Position numbers and translations under genes: made by a program
Notes under the pieces: model-generated
What the model was told of the DNA's origin: nothing
Seen by the model: the letters and a program-made list of their open reading frames with translations, nothing else
The model's database searches: none
Shown here: piece after piece, positions 28,381 to 38,531 of the stretch
How the letters are laid out: every line of letters begins with the position of its first letter
Position numbering within the stretch: position 1 is the stretch's first letter
Assembly (NCBI GenBank): GCA_963778385.1
Contig: CAVZUA010000058.1
Coordinates: forward strand, 1-64,000
Length of the DNA: 64,000 nucleotides
Origin: DATARH01 sp963778385
Lineage (GTDB): Bacteria; Pseudomonadota; Alphaproteobacteria; ATCC43930; CGMCC-115725
Reading direction: 5' to 3'

Positions 28381-28817
28381 CTAAGCAGCGATTCTGAGGT
28401 TGGTACACGGTAGCGGTTGGCGCTCGACGTTCATGTCGTTGACGGCGTTATGGACGGCACGGTCGAGATGATCGGTGTCGGTGAACGTCTGATGAGCCAG
28501 GAAGTGACGCTTCAGATCACGCCAGGCTCGCTCAATGTCATTCAGTTCCGGAGCATATTTTGGCAACCATTCGACGGTGAGCCAGGGCCGGGCAGCCAAG
28601 GCAGCCTGCGAGGCTTTACTGGTATGGATGGGACCGTTGTCGAGAACGAGGACGAAGGGTTTGTTTTGCACAACGGGCCCGTGGATCGCGTCGAGGCGAC
28701 CCAGGAAGCTGATGAAGTCGCTGCTGCGCTTGGTCGCGCTGGTACTGACGATCAGCTTGCGCGCGGCGAAATCGAAGGCACCAGTCATTGCACCTAAAGG
28801 ATCTCGAGACCGACCTC
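28381..28817 (-). pseudogene. IS630-family transposase, C-terminal fragment
   Basis: About 140 codons remain: PLGAMTGAFDFAARKLIVST, SDFISFLGRLDAIHGP, VLVLDNGPIHTSKASQAALA (second catalytic Asp), VEWLPKYAPELNDIERAWRD (Glu). This is the DDE_3 half of a Tc1/mariner-like IS630 transposase. The N-terminal HTH and first Asp are missing. The IS1111-type element ends 5 bp beyond its stop codon. Confidence 0.8.
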
Positions 28818-28909
28818 ATGCTGGTGCCGATCTCCTGCAGGAGGCGACGCGGGGAAACTATTGATCCCCAGGGAGCCTATCCGTCCGTCCGCCCGAATAG
28901 AGTAGTCCT

Positions 28910-31900
28910 TCACCAGCTGAAGCGCAGGCCAACGTCACCCTTGACCCCGTCGCGGCTGATGTTGCTGTCGGTGGCGAATTGATAACCAGCCTGGCCATAG
29001 AAGCTCAGGTTGGGGTCGAGCTTAAAGCTGACGCCGCCGGCGAATTCAACCCGGGTTGCGTGCTCTATCAGCGGCACCTCGACAGCAGCGCTGCTGAAAT
29101 TGGTCGCCGCCGCGCCGCCCCAATCGCGCCAGAGGTTGGTGCGGGCATAGGGCTGCCATATCGCGCCGTTTTCGCCGGGGATGGTCCATTGGGCGCGCAG
29201 GCCGAGCCGCCCCGTGGTGCCCGAGGTCGAGCCGAGCGCGATGTTGCCCGTCCCATCATTGCCGGGATCGAAACTGGTGTGCTGCCAGATGATCTGCGCC
29301 TGCGGCTCCAGGATGAAATTCGGGCCGAACTGCAGCGGGATGGGATAGCCGCCCTCCAGGGAGGCGAGGAAACCGGAACCGCCTGTCGACAGTTCGGTCG
29401 TCACCGGGAGATTGGCGGATTGCGCCGTTGCGGTGCCGTCGTAGCCGGTGCCCTGCAGCACCGCGTCGAGATACCACCCGCCTGGGCCATAATGTGTCCA
29501 GTAGCCGCCGCCGGAATAGGCGTTGAGGTTCAAAGTCCCGGTTCGGCGCAGCTCGAATCCGGTCGCCGCCAAATTGGTGACGAGACCGTTAATGTCCAGA
29601 TCTCCCTTGCCGTAGGCGAAATAGGCGCCGAGGACATCGCGATGACCGGGGAGCAGGCTGCCGCGCCACAGATCGAGCCCGGCCTGTACCCCGAGCAGCT
29701 GGCCGCTGGCGCGCGGATCGGCGAAGGCTTGGTAACGGTTGTCGATCTGCTGGCCGAAAAAGCGGCCCCAGGCCGAGGGGCTAAATCCCTCACCCTCGGG
29801 ATAGGCAGCGGTCAGCGTGTCGCCGATGCGCTCGTGCATCGTGCTGAGCTGGGTCAGGCCTAGCTGCCGAGCGATCGGCTGCACCACGCCGTAGGTGGCC
29901 AGGCGCGGCCCGATGATCGGGTTGACACCGGGTGGCAGCGGTTCCGGCGGCGGGGCCGGCGGGAACGGGTTCGGCGGTATCGATGTAGGTGGTGTGGGGG
30001 TAGACGGCACGACGAAATTATTCCGCAGGAACCAATCGTTGGGTGCGCTGGCGTCGACGCTGCCTCGGAACAACCGGTATTCGAACGGTCCGGCCACGAC
30101 AAGATTGCCGAGTTGGAAGGCGCCGGCGGCGGTTGAACCGCCATTGATCGCCTGGACCACGGGGATCCCGTTGGCGACGGTCTGCACCCCGGGGCCGCCC
30201 GCATTGATGATGCGCAACAACGAATTGCCGGTCGCGCTGCCGCCGTTGACGACAAGCTTGTCCGACGGCGAACCGTCGCCCCCCAAAAAGGTGTTCAGTG
30301 CAATCGTTCCGCCAACTCCCCTGAAGTTGGTCGCCGTCAAAACCGTGCCCGGCGCAGTGCCCGTACCCAGGTTCACCAAGCCGGCATTGGCGATGCTGGA
30401 TACGGTCTGATTGAAGCCGTTGAGATTGAGCATTCCGCCGCCCGAGATCGTCACTGCCGAATTCGGGCTGAACGTATTCGGCGCGCCCGCCCGCAAGCTG
30501 CCCGCGTTGACAGTCGTCGCTCCGCCGTAGCTGTTGGCGGCGGTCAGGATGGTGGTGCCGGGGCCGAGCTGCGCCAGGTTGCCGCTGCCCGAGATCGCCC
30601 CCGGAAAACTCACCGTGTCGCTGCGATCAAAGGCCAGGATGCCATTGTCGACGACATTGCCAACGATGCTGCCGGAAGCCCCTCCATTGCCGAGCTGCAG
30701 CGTCCCGGCGGCAATCGTCGTGCCGCCGCTGTAGCTGTTGTCGGCGATCAGGACGGTGGTACCGAGGCCGAGCTGCGTCAGGCCGCCGTTGCCGGAGATC
30801 ACTCCCGGAAAGCTCACCGTGTCGCTGCGGTTAAAGGCCAGCGTACCGTTGTCGGCGACATTGCCGAGGATGCTGCCGGAAGTCCCGCCATTGCCGAGCT
30901 GCAGAGTGCCGCCGGCGATCGTCGTGCCGCCGCTGTAGCTGTTGGCGCCGGTCAGGATCGTGGTGCCGGGGCCGAGCTGCGCCAGGCCGCCGCTGCCCGA
31001 GATCACCCCAGGGAAACTCACCGTGTCGCTGCGATTGAAGGCCAGGGTGCCGTTGTCGGCGACATTGCCTAGGATGCTGCCGGAAGTCCCGCCATTGCCA
31101 AGCTGCAGCGTCCCGGCGCTGATCGTCGTCCCACCGGTGTAGCTGTTGTCGCCGATCAGGATGGTGGTGCCGAGGCCGAGCTGCGCCAGGCCGCCGCTGC
31201 CCGAGATCACCCCGGGGAAGCTCACCGTGTCGCTGCGGTTGAAGGCCAGGGTGCCGTTGTCGGCGACATTGCCTAGGATGCTGCCGGAAGTCCCGCCATT
31301 GCCAAGCTGCAGCGTCCCGGCGCTGATCGTCGTCCCACCGGTGTAGCTGTTGTCGCCGATCAGGATGGTGGTGCCGGGGCCGAGCTGCGCCAGGCCGCCG
31401 CTGCCCGAGATCACCCCGGGGAAGCTCACCGTGTCGCTGCGGTTGAAGGCCAGGGTGCCGTTGTCGGCGACATTGCCGAGAATGCTGCCGGAAGTGCCGC
31501 CATTGCCCAGCTGCAGCGTCCCGGCGCCGATCGTCGTGCCGCCGCTATAGGTGTTGGCGCCGGTCAGCACCAGGGTGCCAAGATCGTCCTTGACCAGTTG
31601 CGTGCTCCCTTGCAGCACCGAGCCGATGGTCGCCGTCATGCCCGTCCCGGCCGCGGTGCCGTCGCCCACCCGGACAATCGTCGCACCCGCCCCGGCCACC
31701 GTCTCGACCAGCGTGATCGGATCGCCGGTAATAGCGTAGCCGCCGACCGCGAACTGCATGCCGGACGCCACGACCTGACCCAGGCTGTTGTCGACCGTCA
31801 CCGTCCCAGGTGCCGCTTCGAAGATGGCGAACCCGGCATTCGCCCAGGGCGCGTTCAGCGTGCCGGCGACGTTCGTCCAGTTGTTGTTCCCGGCCGGGTT

Positions 31901-34900
31901 CTGCCAGGTGCCGTTGCCGCCATCGAGGACGCCGTTGTTCTTGTTCGCCGCCGCCGCGCCGTCCCAGTACTCCAGCGTCACCCCGGTCGTGTTGGCCAGG
32001 TTCACCTGATGCGCCACCGAAGTCTGCACCACCTCGGTGGTTCCCGGCGGCACGCTGCCGAGCAACAGACCATTGTCGGTCAGCGTGCCGGCATACGAGA
32101 TGATCCGATAGATGCCTGGGTCAAACGCGCTGCCCGGCGTCAATGCCACGTTCAGCGTGCCCGCCAAGGTCAGGTTGCCCTTGACCACGGTTAGGTCGTT
32201 GAACGGCCCCCCCACCGCGCCCGCTTGACCGAAGCCGTAATTTAGGGTCGAGCCGCCATTAAGGCCGAGGCTGCCGTTGATGGTCAGCGTGCCCCTGCCC
32301 ACGCCCATGCCGCCCGGCGCTAGCGTGCCGCCGTTGGCGACGCCGACATTCCCACCAATGATGCCGGTGCCGCCCAGCGTCGCGCCACCGGCCACATTGG
32401 TCGCGCCAGTCGCGGCCGACTGGTCGCCGTTGACGAACAGCGCCCCCGCCAACACGGTCGTGGCCCCGCCATAGCTGTTATTCGCGGTCAGGACGGTCCT
32501 GCCGCTCCCGATCTGGCTCACCGACCCGCTACCGGAGATCACCCCAGGGGAGGTGACTGTGTCGCTGCGATTGAACGCCAGCACCCCGTTGTCCGTCACG
32601 TCGCCAATGATCGAGCCCGAGACCCCGCCACCGCCCAACTGCAACGTCCCGGCGCTGATCGTGGTGCCGCCGCTGTAGCTGTTGGCGCCGGTCAGGGTCA
32701 ACGTGCCCGAGCCGGTCTTGTTCAGCGCCCCGGTGCCGGAGACGATGTTGCCTAGGGTCAGGGCATTCGCCTGGGTATCGACCGTGCCGGTCCCGCTCAG
32801 CGATACGGCGTTGCCCAGATTCAACCCGTTGATCGCCGCCTGCAAGGTCGTGCCGCTCGCCATTGCCAACGCGCCAGTGCCAAGCGCTGTGTTATTGCCG
32901 ACCGCCAGCGTGCCGGCGTTGAGGCTCGTGCCGCCGGCGTAGGTGTTGGCGCCGGACAGGCTCAGCGTACCGCTGCCGATCTTGGTCAGCCCACCACCGC
33001 CGGACACGGTGTTGCCGAGGGTCAGGGCATTGGCTTGGGTATCGACCGTGCCGGCCCCGTTCAGCGACACAGCATTGCCGAGGCTTAGCCCGTTAGCCGC
33101 CGCCTGCAAGGTCGTGCCGCCCGCCATTGCCAACGCGCCAGTGCCAAGCGCGGTGTTGTTGCCGACCGCCAGGGTGCCGGCGTTGAGGCTCGTGCCGCCG
33201 CCGTAGGTGTTGGCGCCAGTCAGGCTCAGCGTGCCGGTACCCTGCTTGGTTAGTGCCCCGGTGCCGCCGGAGATCGCGCCCGCGAACGTCGAGGAATTGG
33301 CGGTGCCGGCGGTCAGCGTGTTGCCGCCGAGCGTAACAGCCGAACCGGCAACGCCGCTCAAATCGCCAATGGTCTGATTACCGCCGCCGGAGATGTCGAA
33401 TGCACTGCCAGCAGCGGTCAGGTTGACACCGCTCGATGCCCCTATCGAGCCGCCGCCGCCGATCGCCAGGGTCCCGGCGCTGATGTTGGTTGGCCCAGTA
33501 TAGGTATTGACGGCGACCAGGGTTAGCGTGCCGCCGCCGTTCTTCTCCAGCGTCGCACCGGCGCCGGAGATGACGCCGCTGACTGTCGCGTTGTTCCCCA
33601 TCGTGTCAAAGGTCGGGTCGCCGGTCATCGAGATCATGTTCGCCAGCGACAGGTTGGCGGCAGCGAATTGCAGCGTCGTGCCCGCCGCCATCGCCAGGGT
33701 GCCGGTGCCCAGCGCGGAATTATTGCCGACCGCCAGCGTGCCGGCGTTGAGGCTCGTCCCGCCGCCGTAGCTATTTGCGCCGGTCAGGCTCAGCGTGCCG
33801 GGACCGATCTTGTTCAGCCCACCACCACCGGAGACGGTGTTGCCGAGGGTCAGGGCATTGGCCTGGGCGTCGACCGTGCCGGTCCCGGTCAGCGACACGG
33901 CGTTGCCGATGCTCAGCCCGTTGGCCGCCGCCTGCAAGCTCGTGCCGCCCGCCATCACCAACGCGCCGGTGCCCAGCGCAGTGTTGTTGCCGACCGCCAG
34001 AGTGCCGGCGTTGAGGTTCGTCCCGCCGGTGTAGGTGTTGGCGCCGGTCAGGCTCAGCGTGCCGGGACTGATCTTGTTCAGCCCACCACCGCCGGAGACG
34101 GTGTTGCCGAGGGTCAGGGCATTGGCCTGGGTGTCGACCGTGCCGGTCCCGGTCAGCGACACGGCGTTGCCGATGCTCAGCCCGTTGGCCGCCGCCTGCA
34201 AGGTCGTGCCGCCCGCCATCACCAACGCGCCGGTGCCCAGCGCAGTGTTGTTGCCGACCGCCAGAGTGCCGGCGTTGAGGTTCGTCCCGCCGGTGTAGGT
34301 GTTGGCGCCGGTCAGGCTCAGCGTGCCGGGACCGATCTTGTTCAGCCCACCACCGCCGGAGACGGTGTTGCCGAGGGTCAGGGCATTGGCCTGGGTGTCG
34401 ACCGTGCCGGTCCCGTTCAGCGACACGGCGTTGCCGATGCTGAGCCCGTTGGCTGCCGCCTGCAAGGTCGTGCCGCCCGCCATCACCAACGCGCCGGTGC
34501 CTAGCGCCGTGTTGTTGCCGACCGCCAGGGTGCCGGCGTTGAGGTTCGTCCCGCCGGTGTAGGCGTTGGCGCCGGACAGGCTCAGCGTGCCCATACCTTG
34601 CTTGGTCAGCGCCCCGCCGCCGCCGGAAATCGTGCCCGCGAACGTTGAGGAATTGGCGGTGCCGGCGGTCAGCGTGTTGCCGCCGAGCGTAACGGCCGAA
34701 GCGGCAACGCCGCTCAAATCGCCAATGGTCTGATTGCCGCCGGCGGAGATGTTGAATGCACTCCCAGCAGCGGTCACATTGATGCCGCTCGATGCCGCAA
34801 TCGAGCCGCCGCCACCGATCGCCAGGGTCCCGGCATTGACGTTGGTTGGCCCCGTATAGGTGTTGACGGCCGTCAGGGTCAGGGTGCCGGAACCGGTCTT

Positions 34901-37183
34901 CTCCAGCGTCGCACCGGCGCCGGAGATGACACCGTTGACCGTCGCGCTGTTCCCCATCGTGTCGAAGGTCGGGTCGCCGGTCATCGAGATCGTGTTCGCC
35001 AGCGATAGGTTGGCGGCGGCGAATTGCAGCGTCGTGCCCGCCGCCATTCCTAACGCGCCGGTGCCCAGCGCGGCATTATTGCCAACCGCCAGGGTGCCGG
35101 CGTTGAGGCTCGTGCCGCCGCTGTAGCTATTGGCGCCGGTCAGGCTCAGCGTACCGGGACCGATCTTGTTCAGCGCGCCGGCGCCGGAGATGGTGTTGCC
35201 GAGGGTCAGGGTATTGGCCTGGGTATCGACCGTGTCGGCCCCGGTGAGCGACACGGCGTTGCCGAGGCTGAGCCCGTTGGCCGCCGCCTGCAAGGTCGTG
35301 CCGCCCGCCATCACCAGGGTGCCGGTGCCTAGCGCCGTGTTGTTGCCGACCGCCAGGGTGCCGCCGTTGAGGTTCGTCCCGCCGCCGTACGTGTTGGCGC
35401 CAGTAAGGGTCAGCGTGCCCGTACCCTGCTTGGTCAGCGCCCCAATGCCGCCGGAAATCGTGCCCGCGAAAGTTGAAGAATTGGCGGTGCTGGCGGTCAG
35501 CGTGTTGCCGCCGAGCGTAACAGCCGAACCGGCAACGCCGCTCAAATCGCCAATGGTCTGATTGCCGCCGGCGGAGATGTCGAATGCACTGCCAGCAGCG
35601 GTCAGGTTGACACCGCTCGATGCCCCTATCGAGCCACGACCGCCGATCGCCAGAGTCCCGGCATTGATGTTGGTTGGCCCGGTATAGGTGTTGGCGCCGG
35701 TCAGGCTCAGCGTGCCACTGCCGGCCTGGGTCAGACCGCCGCTGCCGGAGATCACCCCGGGGAAACTCACTGTGTCGCTGTGATTGAACGCCAGCGTGCC
35801 GTTGTCGACGATGTTGCCAACGATGCTGCCGGAAGTCCCGCCATTGCCGAGCTGCAGGGTGCCGGCGGTGATCGTCGTGCTGCCGGTATAGCTGTTGTTG
35901 GCGGTCAGGATCGTAGTGCCCGCGAGCACCTTGACAGTACCGTTGCCGCTGATCGCGGGCGCAAACACGTAGTCGTCGGATGTGTGATTGAAGTTGATCG
36001 TACCGGTACCGGCGCCAAATTCGAGGCTCAGCGCAGCGAGCGTGCCGGGTGCGGCCGCCGGGTTGCCCGCGCCCGCGCCGATGTTGAGTGTTCCAATCGA
36101 ACCGGCGTTCGCCGCGATCACGATGGGCCCGTTGATAACGGCGCTGACAACGCCGCTGTCTGCAATCGTGAGCGTCCCCGTCCCCAAGTTGCCGATGTTC
36201 AGCCCCGAACTGTTGCTCCAAGTGGAGCCCGCGCCGGTCACCGTCACTGTGCCCAGCGAACCTGCGTCATTGCCGATGTTGGCGACGGGGCCGGGGACGA
36301 TATCGATGACCTTCCCGCCGTTCGCGACCGTGAGTGTGCCGGTGCCAAAACTGCCGATGTTGAGCCCGCCGCTTGTTCCGTTGATCCAGGTGGACCCCGG
36401 GCCGGTCACCGTCACCGTGCCAGTCGAGCCGGCAGACTGTCCGACGGAGCCGCTGCCACTACTCATCAAGCCGTCGTCTTGGATTGTCAGGGTCCCCGTG
36501 CCCAGGCCGCCGACCACGATGTTGCTGGCAGTCGACCAGCTAGCGCCCGCTCCGGTCACCGTCACCGTGCCCAGCGAGCCCGACAAATTGCCGACCGCCC
36601 CGGAGGAAGTGGCCAACGCCCCGATGTTCTGGATTGTAAGTATCCCTGGCCCGTTTTGACCGATGACGAGGTTATTGGCTTGTGCGTCCGGGCTCGTGAG
36701 CACCGTCGAATTCGGCGTCACGGTGTTAATGATTCCGTCGTCCGTTTGACGGGGAAAACCTCCAAGCCAATTTTCAGCCAGAAACCAATCAGAGGACATC
36801 CCGCCGGTCCAGTTCTTGGTCTGCTGGGCGTGTGCCGAAACCGCAGATGCTAAGAAAAGTGCGATTGCCGCCAGCAATCCTGACGGGACAAGTTTAACGC
36901 CGCTGCGTGCCCCTGATGTCGCGGCCTCGCGCGGCATATCGGCCCCCAACGACGTGGCGATCCGACCGGCCAGAGACGCGATTGCTCTTCCCGATGGTTG
37001 TGCCGGTCTTGCGCCGCCAGAATCGCCCGGCAAACCGGATCGGACAGAATGCGTGGCGCCACCAGTATCCACAGCAAACGCCGGGCTGGTTCCCCCAGCC
37101 GAACCAGATAAAGCAGAAGCCGCGAAGCCGCCCGCACGTTTATTGCTTCCCATCGGATGGCAGCCCCCCATTACCCGCCCCAT
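28910..37183 (-). CDS. Giant type V autotransporter with PATR repeats
   Basis: This 2757-codon frame is uninterrupted. A signal peptide (VKLVPSGLLAAIALFLASAV, cleavage near AHAQQ) lies about 95-120 residues in, so the ATG at 36937 (MPREAATSG) may be the true start, giving a 2675-residue precursor. The passenger (about residues 120-2450) is a long beta-helix of autotransporter-associated repeats (GGTTISAGTLQLGNGG, LTKQGTGTLTLTGANTYGGG). A Pro-rich linker (TPPTSIPPNPFPPAPPPEPL) leads to the C-terminal barrel (about 2480-2757): ISTMHERIG-like start, SAWGRFFGQQIDNRY, and a final GDVGLRFSW ending in an aromatic. It is secreted by its own barrel, probably as an adhesin or biofilm protein. No partner gene. 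Strongly repetitive DNA favours length variation. Confidence 0.9.
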   Translation of the reverse strand: MGRVMGGCHPMGSNKRAGGFAASALSGSAGGTSPAFAVDTGGATHSVRSGLPGDSGGARPAQPSGRAIASLAGRIATSLGADMPREAATSGARSGVKLVPSGLLAAIALFLASAVSAHAQQTKNWTGGMSSDWFLAENWLGGFPRQTDDGIINTVTPNSTVLTSPDAQANNLVIGQNGPGILTIQNIGALATSSGAVGNLSGSLGTVTVTGAGASWSTASNIVVGGLGTGTLTIQDDGLMSSGSGSVGQSAGSTGTVTVTGPGSTWINGTSGGLNIGSFGTGTLTVANGGKVIDIVPGPVANIGNDAGSLGTVTVTGAGSTWSNSSGLNIGNLGTGTLTIADSGVVSAVINGPIVIAANAGSIGTLNIGAGAGNPAAAPGTLAALSLEFGAGTGTINFNHTSDDYVFAPAISGNGTVKVLAGTTILTANNSYTGSTTITAGTLQLGNGGTSGSIVGNIVDNGTLAFNHSDTVSFPGVISGSGGLTQAGSGTLSLTGANTYTGPTNINAGTLAIGGRGSIGASSGVNLTAAGSAFDISAGGNQTIGDLSGVAGSAVTLGGNTLTASTANSSTFAGTISGGIGALTKQGTGTLTLTGANTYGGGTNLNGGTLAVGNNTALGTGTLVMAGGTTLQAAANGLSLGNAVSLTGADTVDTQANTLTLGNTISGAGALNKIGPGTLSLTGANSYSGGTSLNAGTLAVGNNAALGTGALGMAAGTTLQFAAANLSLANTISMTGDPTFDTMGNSATVNGVISGAGATLEKTGSGTLTLTAVNTYTGPTNVNAGTLAIGGGGSIAASSGINVTAAGSAFNISAGGNQTIGDLSGVAASAVTLGGNTLTAGTANSSTFAGTISGGGGALTKQGMGTLSLSGANAYTGGTNLNAGTLAVGNNTALGTGALVMAGGTTLQAAANGLSIGNAVSLNGTGTVDTQANALTLGNTVSGGGGLNKIGPGTLSLTGANTYTGGTNLNAGTLAVGNNTALGTGALVMAGGTTLQAAANGLSIGNAVSLTGTGTVDTQANALTLGNTVSGGGGLNKISPGTLSLTGANTYTGGTNLNAGTLAVGNNTALGTGALVMAGGTSLQAAANGLSIGNAVSLTGTGTVDAQANALTLGNTVSGGGGLNKIGPGTLSLTGANSYGGGTSLNAGTLAVGNNSALGTGTLAMAAGTTLQFAAANLSLANMISMTGDPTFDTMGNNATVSGVISGAGATLEKNGGGTLTLVAVNTYTGPTNISAGTLAIGGGGSIGASSGVNLTAAGSAFDISGGGNQTIGDLSGVAGSAVTLGGNTLTAGTANSSTFAGAISGGTGALTKQGTGTLSLTGANTYGGGTSLNAGTLAVGNNTALGTGALAMAGGTTLQAAANGLSLGNAVSLNGAGTVDTQANALTLGNTVSGGGGLTKIGSGTLSLSGANTYAGGTSLNAGTLAVGNNTALGTGALAMASGTTLQAAINGLNLGNAVSLSGTGTVDTQANALTLGNIVSGTGALNKTGSGTLTLTGANSYSGGTTISAGTLQLGGGGVSGSIIGDVTDNGVLAFNRSDTVTSPGVISGSGSVSQIGSGRTVLTANNSYGGATTVLAGALFVNGDQSAATGATNVAGGATLGGTGIIGGNVGVANGGTLAPGGMGVGRGTLTINGSLGLNGGSTLNYGFGQAGAVGGPFNDLTVVKGNLTLAGTLNVALTPGSAFDPGIYRIISYAGTLTDNGLLLGSVPPGTTEVVQTSVAHQVNLANTTGVTLEYWDGAAAANKNNGVLDGGNGTWQNPAGNNNWTNVAGTLNAPWANAGFAIFEAAPGTVTVDNSLGQVVASGMQFAVGGYAITGDPITLVETVAGAGATIVRVGDGTAAGTGMTATIGSVLQGSTQLVKDDLGTLVLTGANTYSGGTTIGAGTLQLGNGGTSGSILGNVADNGTLAFNRSDTVSFPGVISGSGGLAQLGPGTTILIGDNSYTGGTTISAGTLQLGNGGTSGSILGNVADNGTLAFNRSDTVSFPGVISGSGGLAQLGLGTTILIGDNSYTGGTTISAGTLQLGNGGTSGSILGNVADNGTLAFNRSDTVSFPGVISGSGGLAQLGPGTTILTGANSYSGGTTIAGGTLQLGNGGTSGSILGNVADNGTLAFNRSDTVSFPGVISGNGGLTQLGLGTTVLIADNSYSGGTTIAAGTLQLGNGGASGSIVGNVVDNGILAFDRSDTVSFPGAISGSGNLAQLGPGTTILTAANSYGGATTVNAGSLRAGAPNTFSPNSAVTISGGGMLNLNGFNQTVSSIANAGLVNLGTGTAPGTVLTATNFRGVGGTIALNTFLGGDGSPSDKLVVNGGSATGNSLLRIINAGGPGVQTVANGIPVVQAINGGSTAAGAFQLGNLVVAGPFEYRLFRGSVDASAPNDWFLRNNFVVPSTPTPPTSIPPNPFPPAPPPEPLPPGVNPIIGPRLATYGVVQPIARQLGLTQLSTMHERIGDTLTAAYPEGEGFSPSAWGRFFGQQIDNRYQAFADPRASGQLLGVQAGLDLWRGSLLPGHRDVLGAYFAYGKGDLDINGLVTNLAATGFELRRTGTLNLNAYSGGGYWTHYGPGGWYLDAVLQGTGYDGTATAQSANLPVTTELSTGGSGFLASLEGGYPIPLQFGPNFILEPQAQIIWQHTSFDPGNDGTGNIALGSTSGTTGRLGLRAQWTIPGENGAIWQPYARTNLWRDWGGAAATNFSSAAVEVPLIEHATRVEFAGGVSFKLDPNLSFYGQAGYQFATDSNISRDGVKGDVGLRFSW
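30534..31553. repeat. Five tandem 204-bp units in the autotransporter gene
   Basis: Units start at about 30534, 30738, 30942, 31146 and 31350 and keep the same 204-bp spacing with few substitutions; the 30942-31550 units are almost identical. Each encodes 68 residues of passenger (one PATR turn set). Equal unit length without frame change fits expansion by unequal recombination. Confidence 0.85.
33771..34562. repeat. Three tandem 264-bp units in the autotransporter gene
   Basis: Units starting near 33771, 34035 and 34299 are near-identical over 264 bp (88 codons). Diverged relatives lie at 32682-33206 and 35127-35400, and a larger block (33240-33780) recurs at 34575-35130. This shows at least two rounds of duplication, small units inside larger blocks. 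Confidence 0.85.
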
Positions 37184-37645
37184 AATTCTATCGGAAGTTG
37201 GACCCGCAGTATATCGGCTGAACCTTTCTCATAGGTCGGCGTTCGGCATTCATGCGGCTGAAGGAGCCGCTCGCGAGGTCGTGTGTATAGCAGTGAGGAG
37301 GGTCGCGGCGGCCAGGCGCGGTCAGACAGCCGGCTAGGCTCCCTTTCAAGACATTGACGCAGAGGGCAACTACCGAGGCGCAGAGCGTGCTGAAGATGCC
37401 TATACCGGGGGCACGTCAGACAGGATTTGGCGCCCCCACGGCGACCGGACAGGCTTTCGCGTCGAACCTGGAAAAGGCCGGGGGATGAACCTATAACGAG
37501 ACACGCTCAGTCGACGACCGCAGCGACTTCTCTGTCTCGGCGGCAGGCCTACCGGTGTTCATTCCCGCGGCAGAAACTGAACGAAATTCCGGCATGGCTT
37601 CTAACAGCACATTTTCATCGATTTCCTCAATGGTGCCGCTGTCTC
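37184..37645. other. Region upstream of the autotransporter without a recognised gene
   Basis: No coding frame with motif or ribosome site is seen. It should hold the autotransporter promoter, which cannot be placed by eye. Confidence 0.4.
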
Positions 37646-37840
37646 CTAAGATGTCGATGAGGAGCATCGGCGCCATTCGGCCGGTCTCGAACACGATCCG
37701 CCTGCAAGCCGGAGCTTGTGCGAGCGCCGCCGTGATGTCGGCAGGCGTCGATGGCCCTCGTGTATGACGGCACCGTCTCGGTTCATGACACACACGTGCG
37801 TCTCCGCCATCGAGACGTCCAGTCCGGCAAAATACTCCAT
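37646..37840 (-). pseudogene. IS110 transposase N-terminal fragment
   Basis: The frame starts MEYFAGLDVSMAETHVCVMN with RDGAVIHEG, the RuvC-like N-terminus of a third IS110 lineage. After one frameshift another frame continues TPADITAALAQAPACRRIVF then ETGRMAPML, again matching that family. Everything further is missing. Confidence 0.65.
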
Positions 37841-37992
37841 GTGCGGTCTGCTCTTCCGATGATGGAGCCGAGGTGGCCCGGAACTGGCAAGACGCGCCGC
37901 TGGCTGACGACCGCGTTGCGACGTTCGGTTTGCTTGGCACGGCGCAGCCCGCTGCCAGCGCCTATGGCGGGGTGGATTTGCGCGGCGGTGGA

Positions 37993-38424
37993 CTAGACCG
38001 CCGGTTCGGCGGGATGGATGTGGCGGACCAGGGCGAGATGATTGTGCTCGCCCCGGCGCGAATATTGCGCGTGATCCACGAGGTTCTTCACAAAGTGAAT
38101 ACCCAGCCCTCCCGTGGGCCGTAGAGACGTTGGCAGATCGAGATCGGACACTGGCGCCGTCAGCGGATCGAAAGCTCGGCCGTCATCGGTAGCCGCAATT
38201 CGCAGGCAGCCGCGCACGAACGACAAGCCGATTCTGATCTTGCCGACCGCTTTGGACCCGCCATACCCGTGGCGGACGATGTTCGAAAACAGCTCGTCGA
38301 TGACGACAAGAAGGCGACTCGCCTCATCGCTGGGAAGCCGGCTCCGGCCAGCAAACGCCGTGGCGAATTCGAGAAGCCGGGGAAGTTCCCCGATATCGTT
38401 CGGCAGGGTTAGCGCGGCTCTCAT
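37993..38424 (-). CDS. RsbW-like anti-sigma serine/threonine kinase (HATPase_c_2)
   Basis: The 143-residue protein, starting MRAALTLPNDIG, is a stand-alone GHKL ATPase. The N-box is SRLLVVIDELFSNIVRHGYG (Asn of the DELxxNxxxH motif), followed by AATDDGRAFDP (G1 region) and TGGLGIHFVKNLVD (G2). Proteins of this size bind a sigma factor or other target and phosphorylate an antagonist STAS protein on Ser. The window supplies the matching parts 1-5 kb away: a STAS domain (41.7-43.0 kb) and a SpoIIE-type phosphatase (39.6-41.7 kb). No sigma factor gene is present. It is transcribed divergently from the FecR gene; the 107-bp intergenic space likely holds both promoters. Confidence 0.8.
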   Translation of the reverse strand: MRAALTLPNDIGELPRLLEFATAFAGRSRLPSDEASRLLVVIDELFSNIVRHGYGGSKAVGKIRIGLSFVRGCLRIAATDDGRAFDPLTAPVSDLDLPTSLRPTGGLGIHFVKNLVDHAQYSRRGEHNHLALVRHIHPAEPAV

Positions 38425-38531
38425 GCCACCAGTCCGCAAGCGCTGCTATTATAGTCGAAATTTTCCAGGACCGCCCGTTCCGTTGGATTGCCGACTGGAC
38501 TATGGTCGCAACCTGAGGTAGGAAGGGTTTC

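Noticed and set aside
30534..35561. Series of plus-strand frames with equal length inside the autotransporter
   Set aside because: They repeat with the 204- and 264-bp units and are antisense shadows of the passenger repeats.
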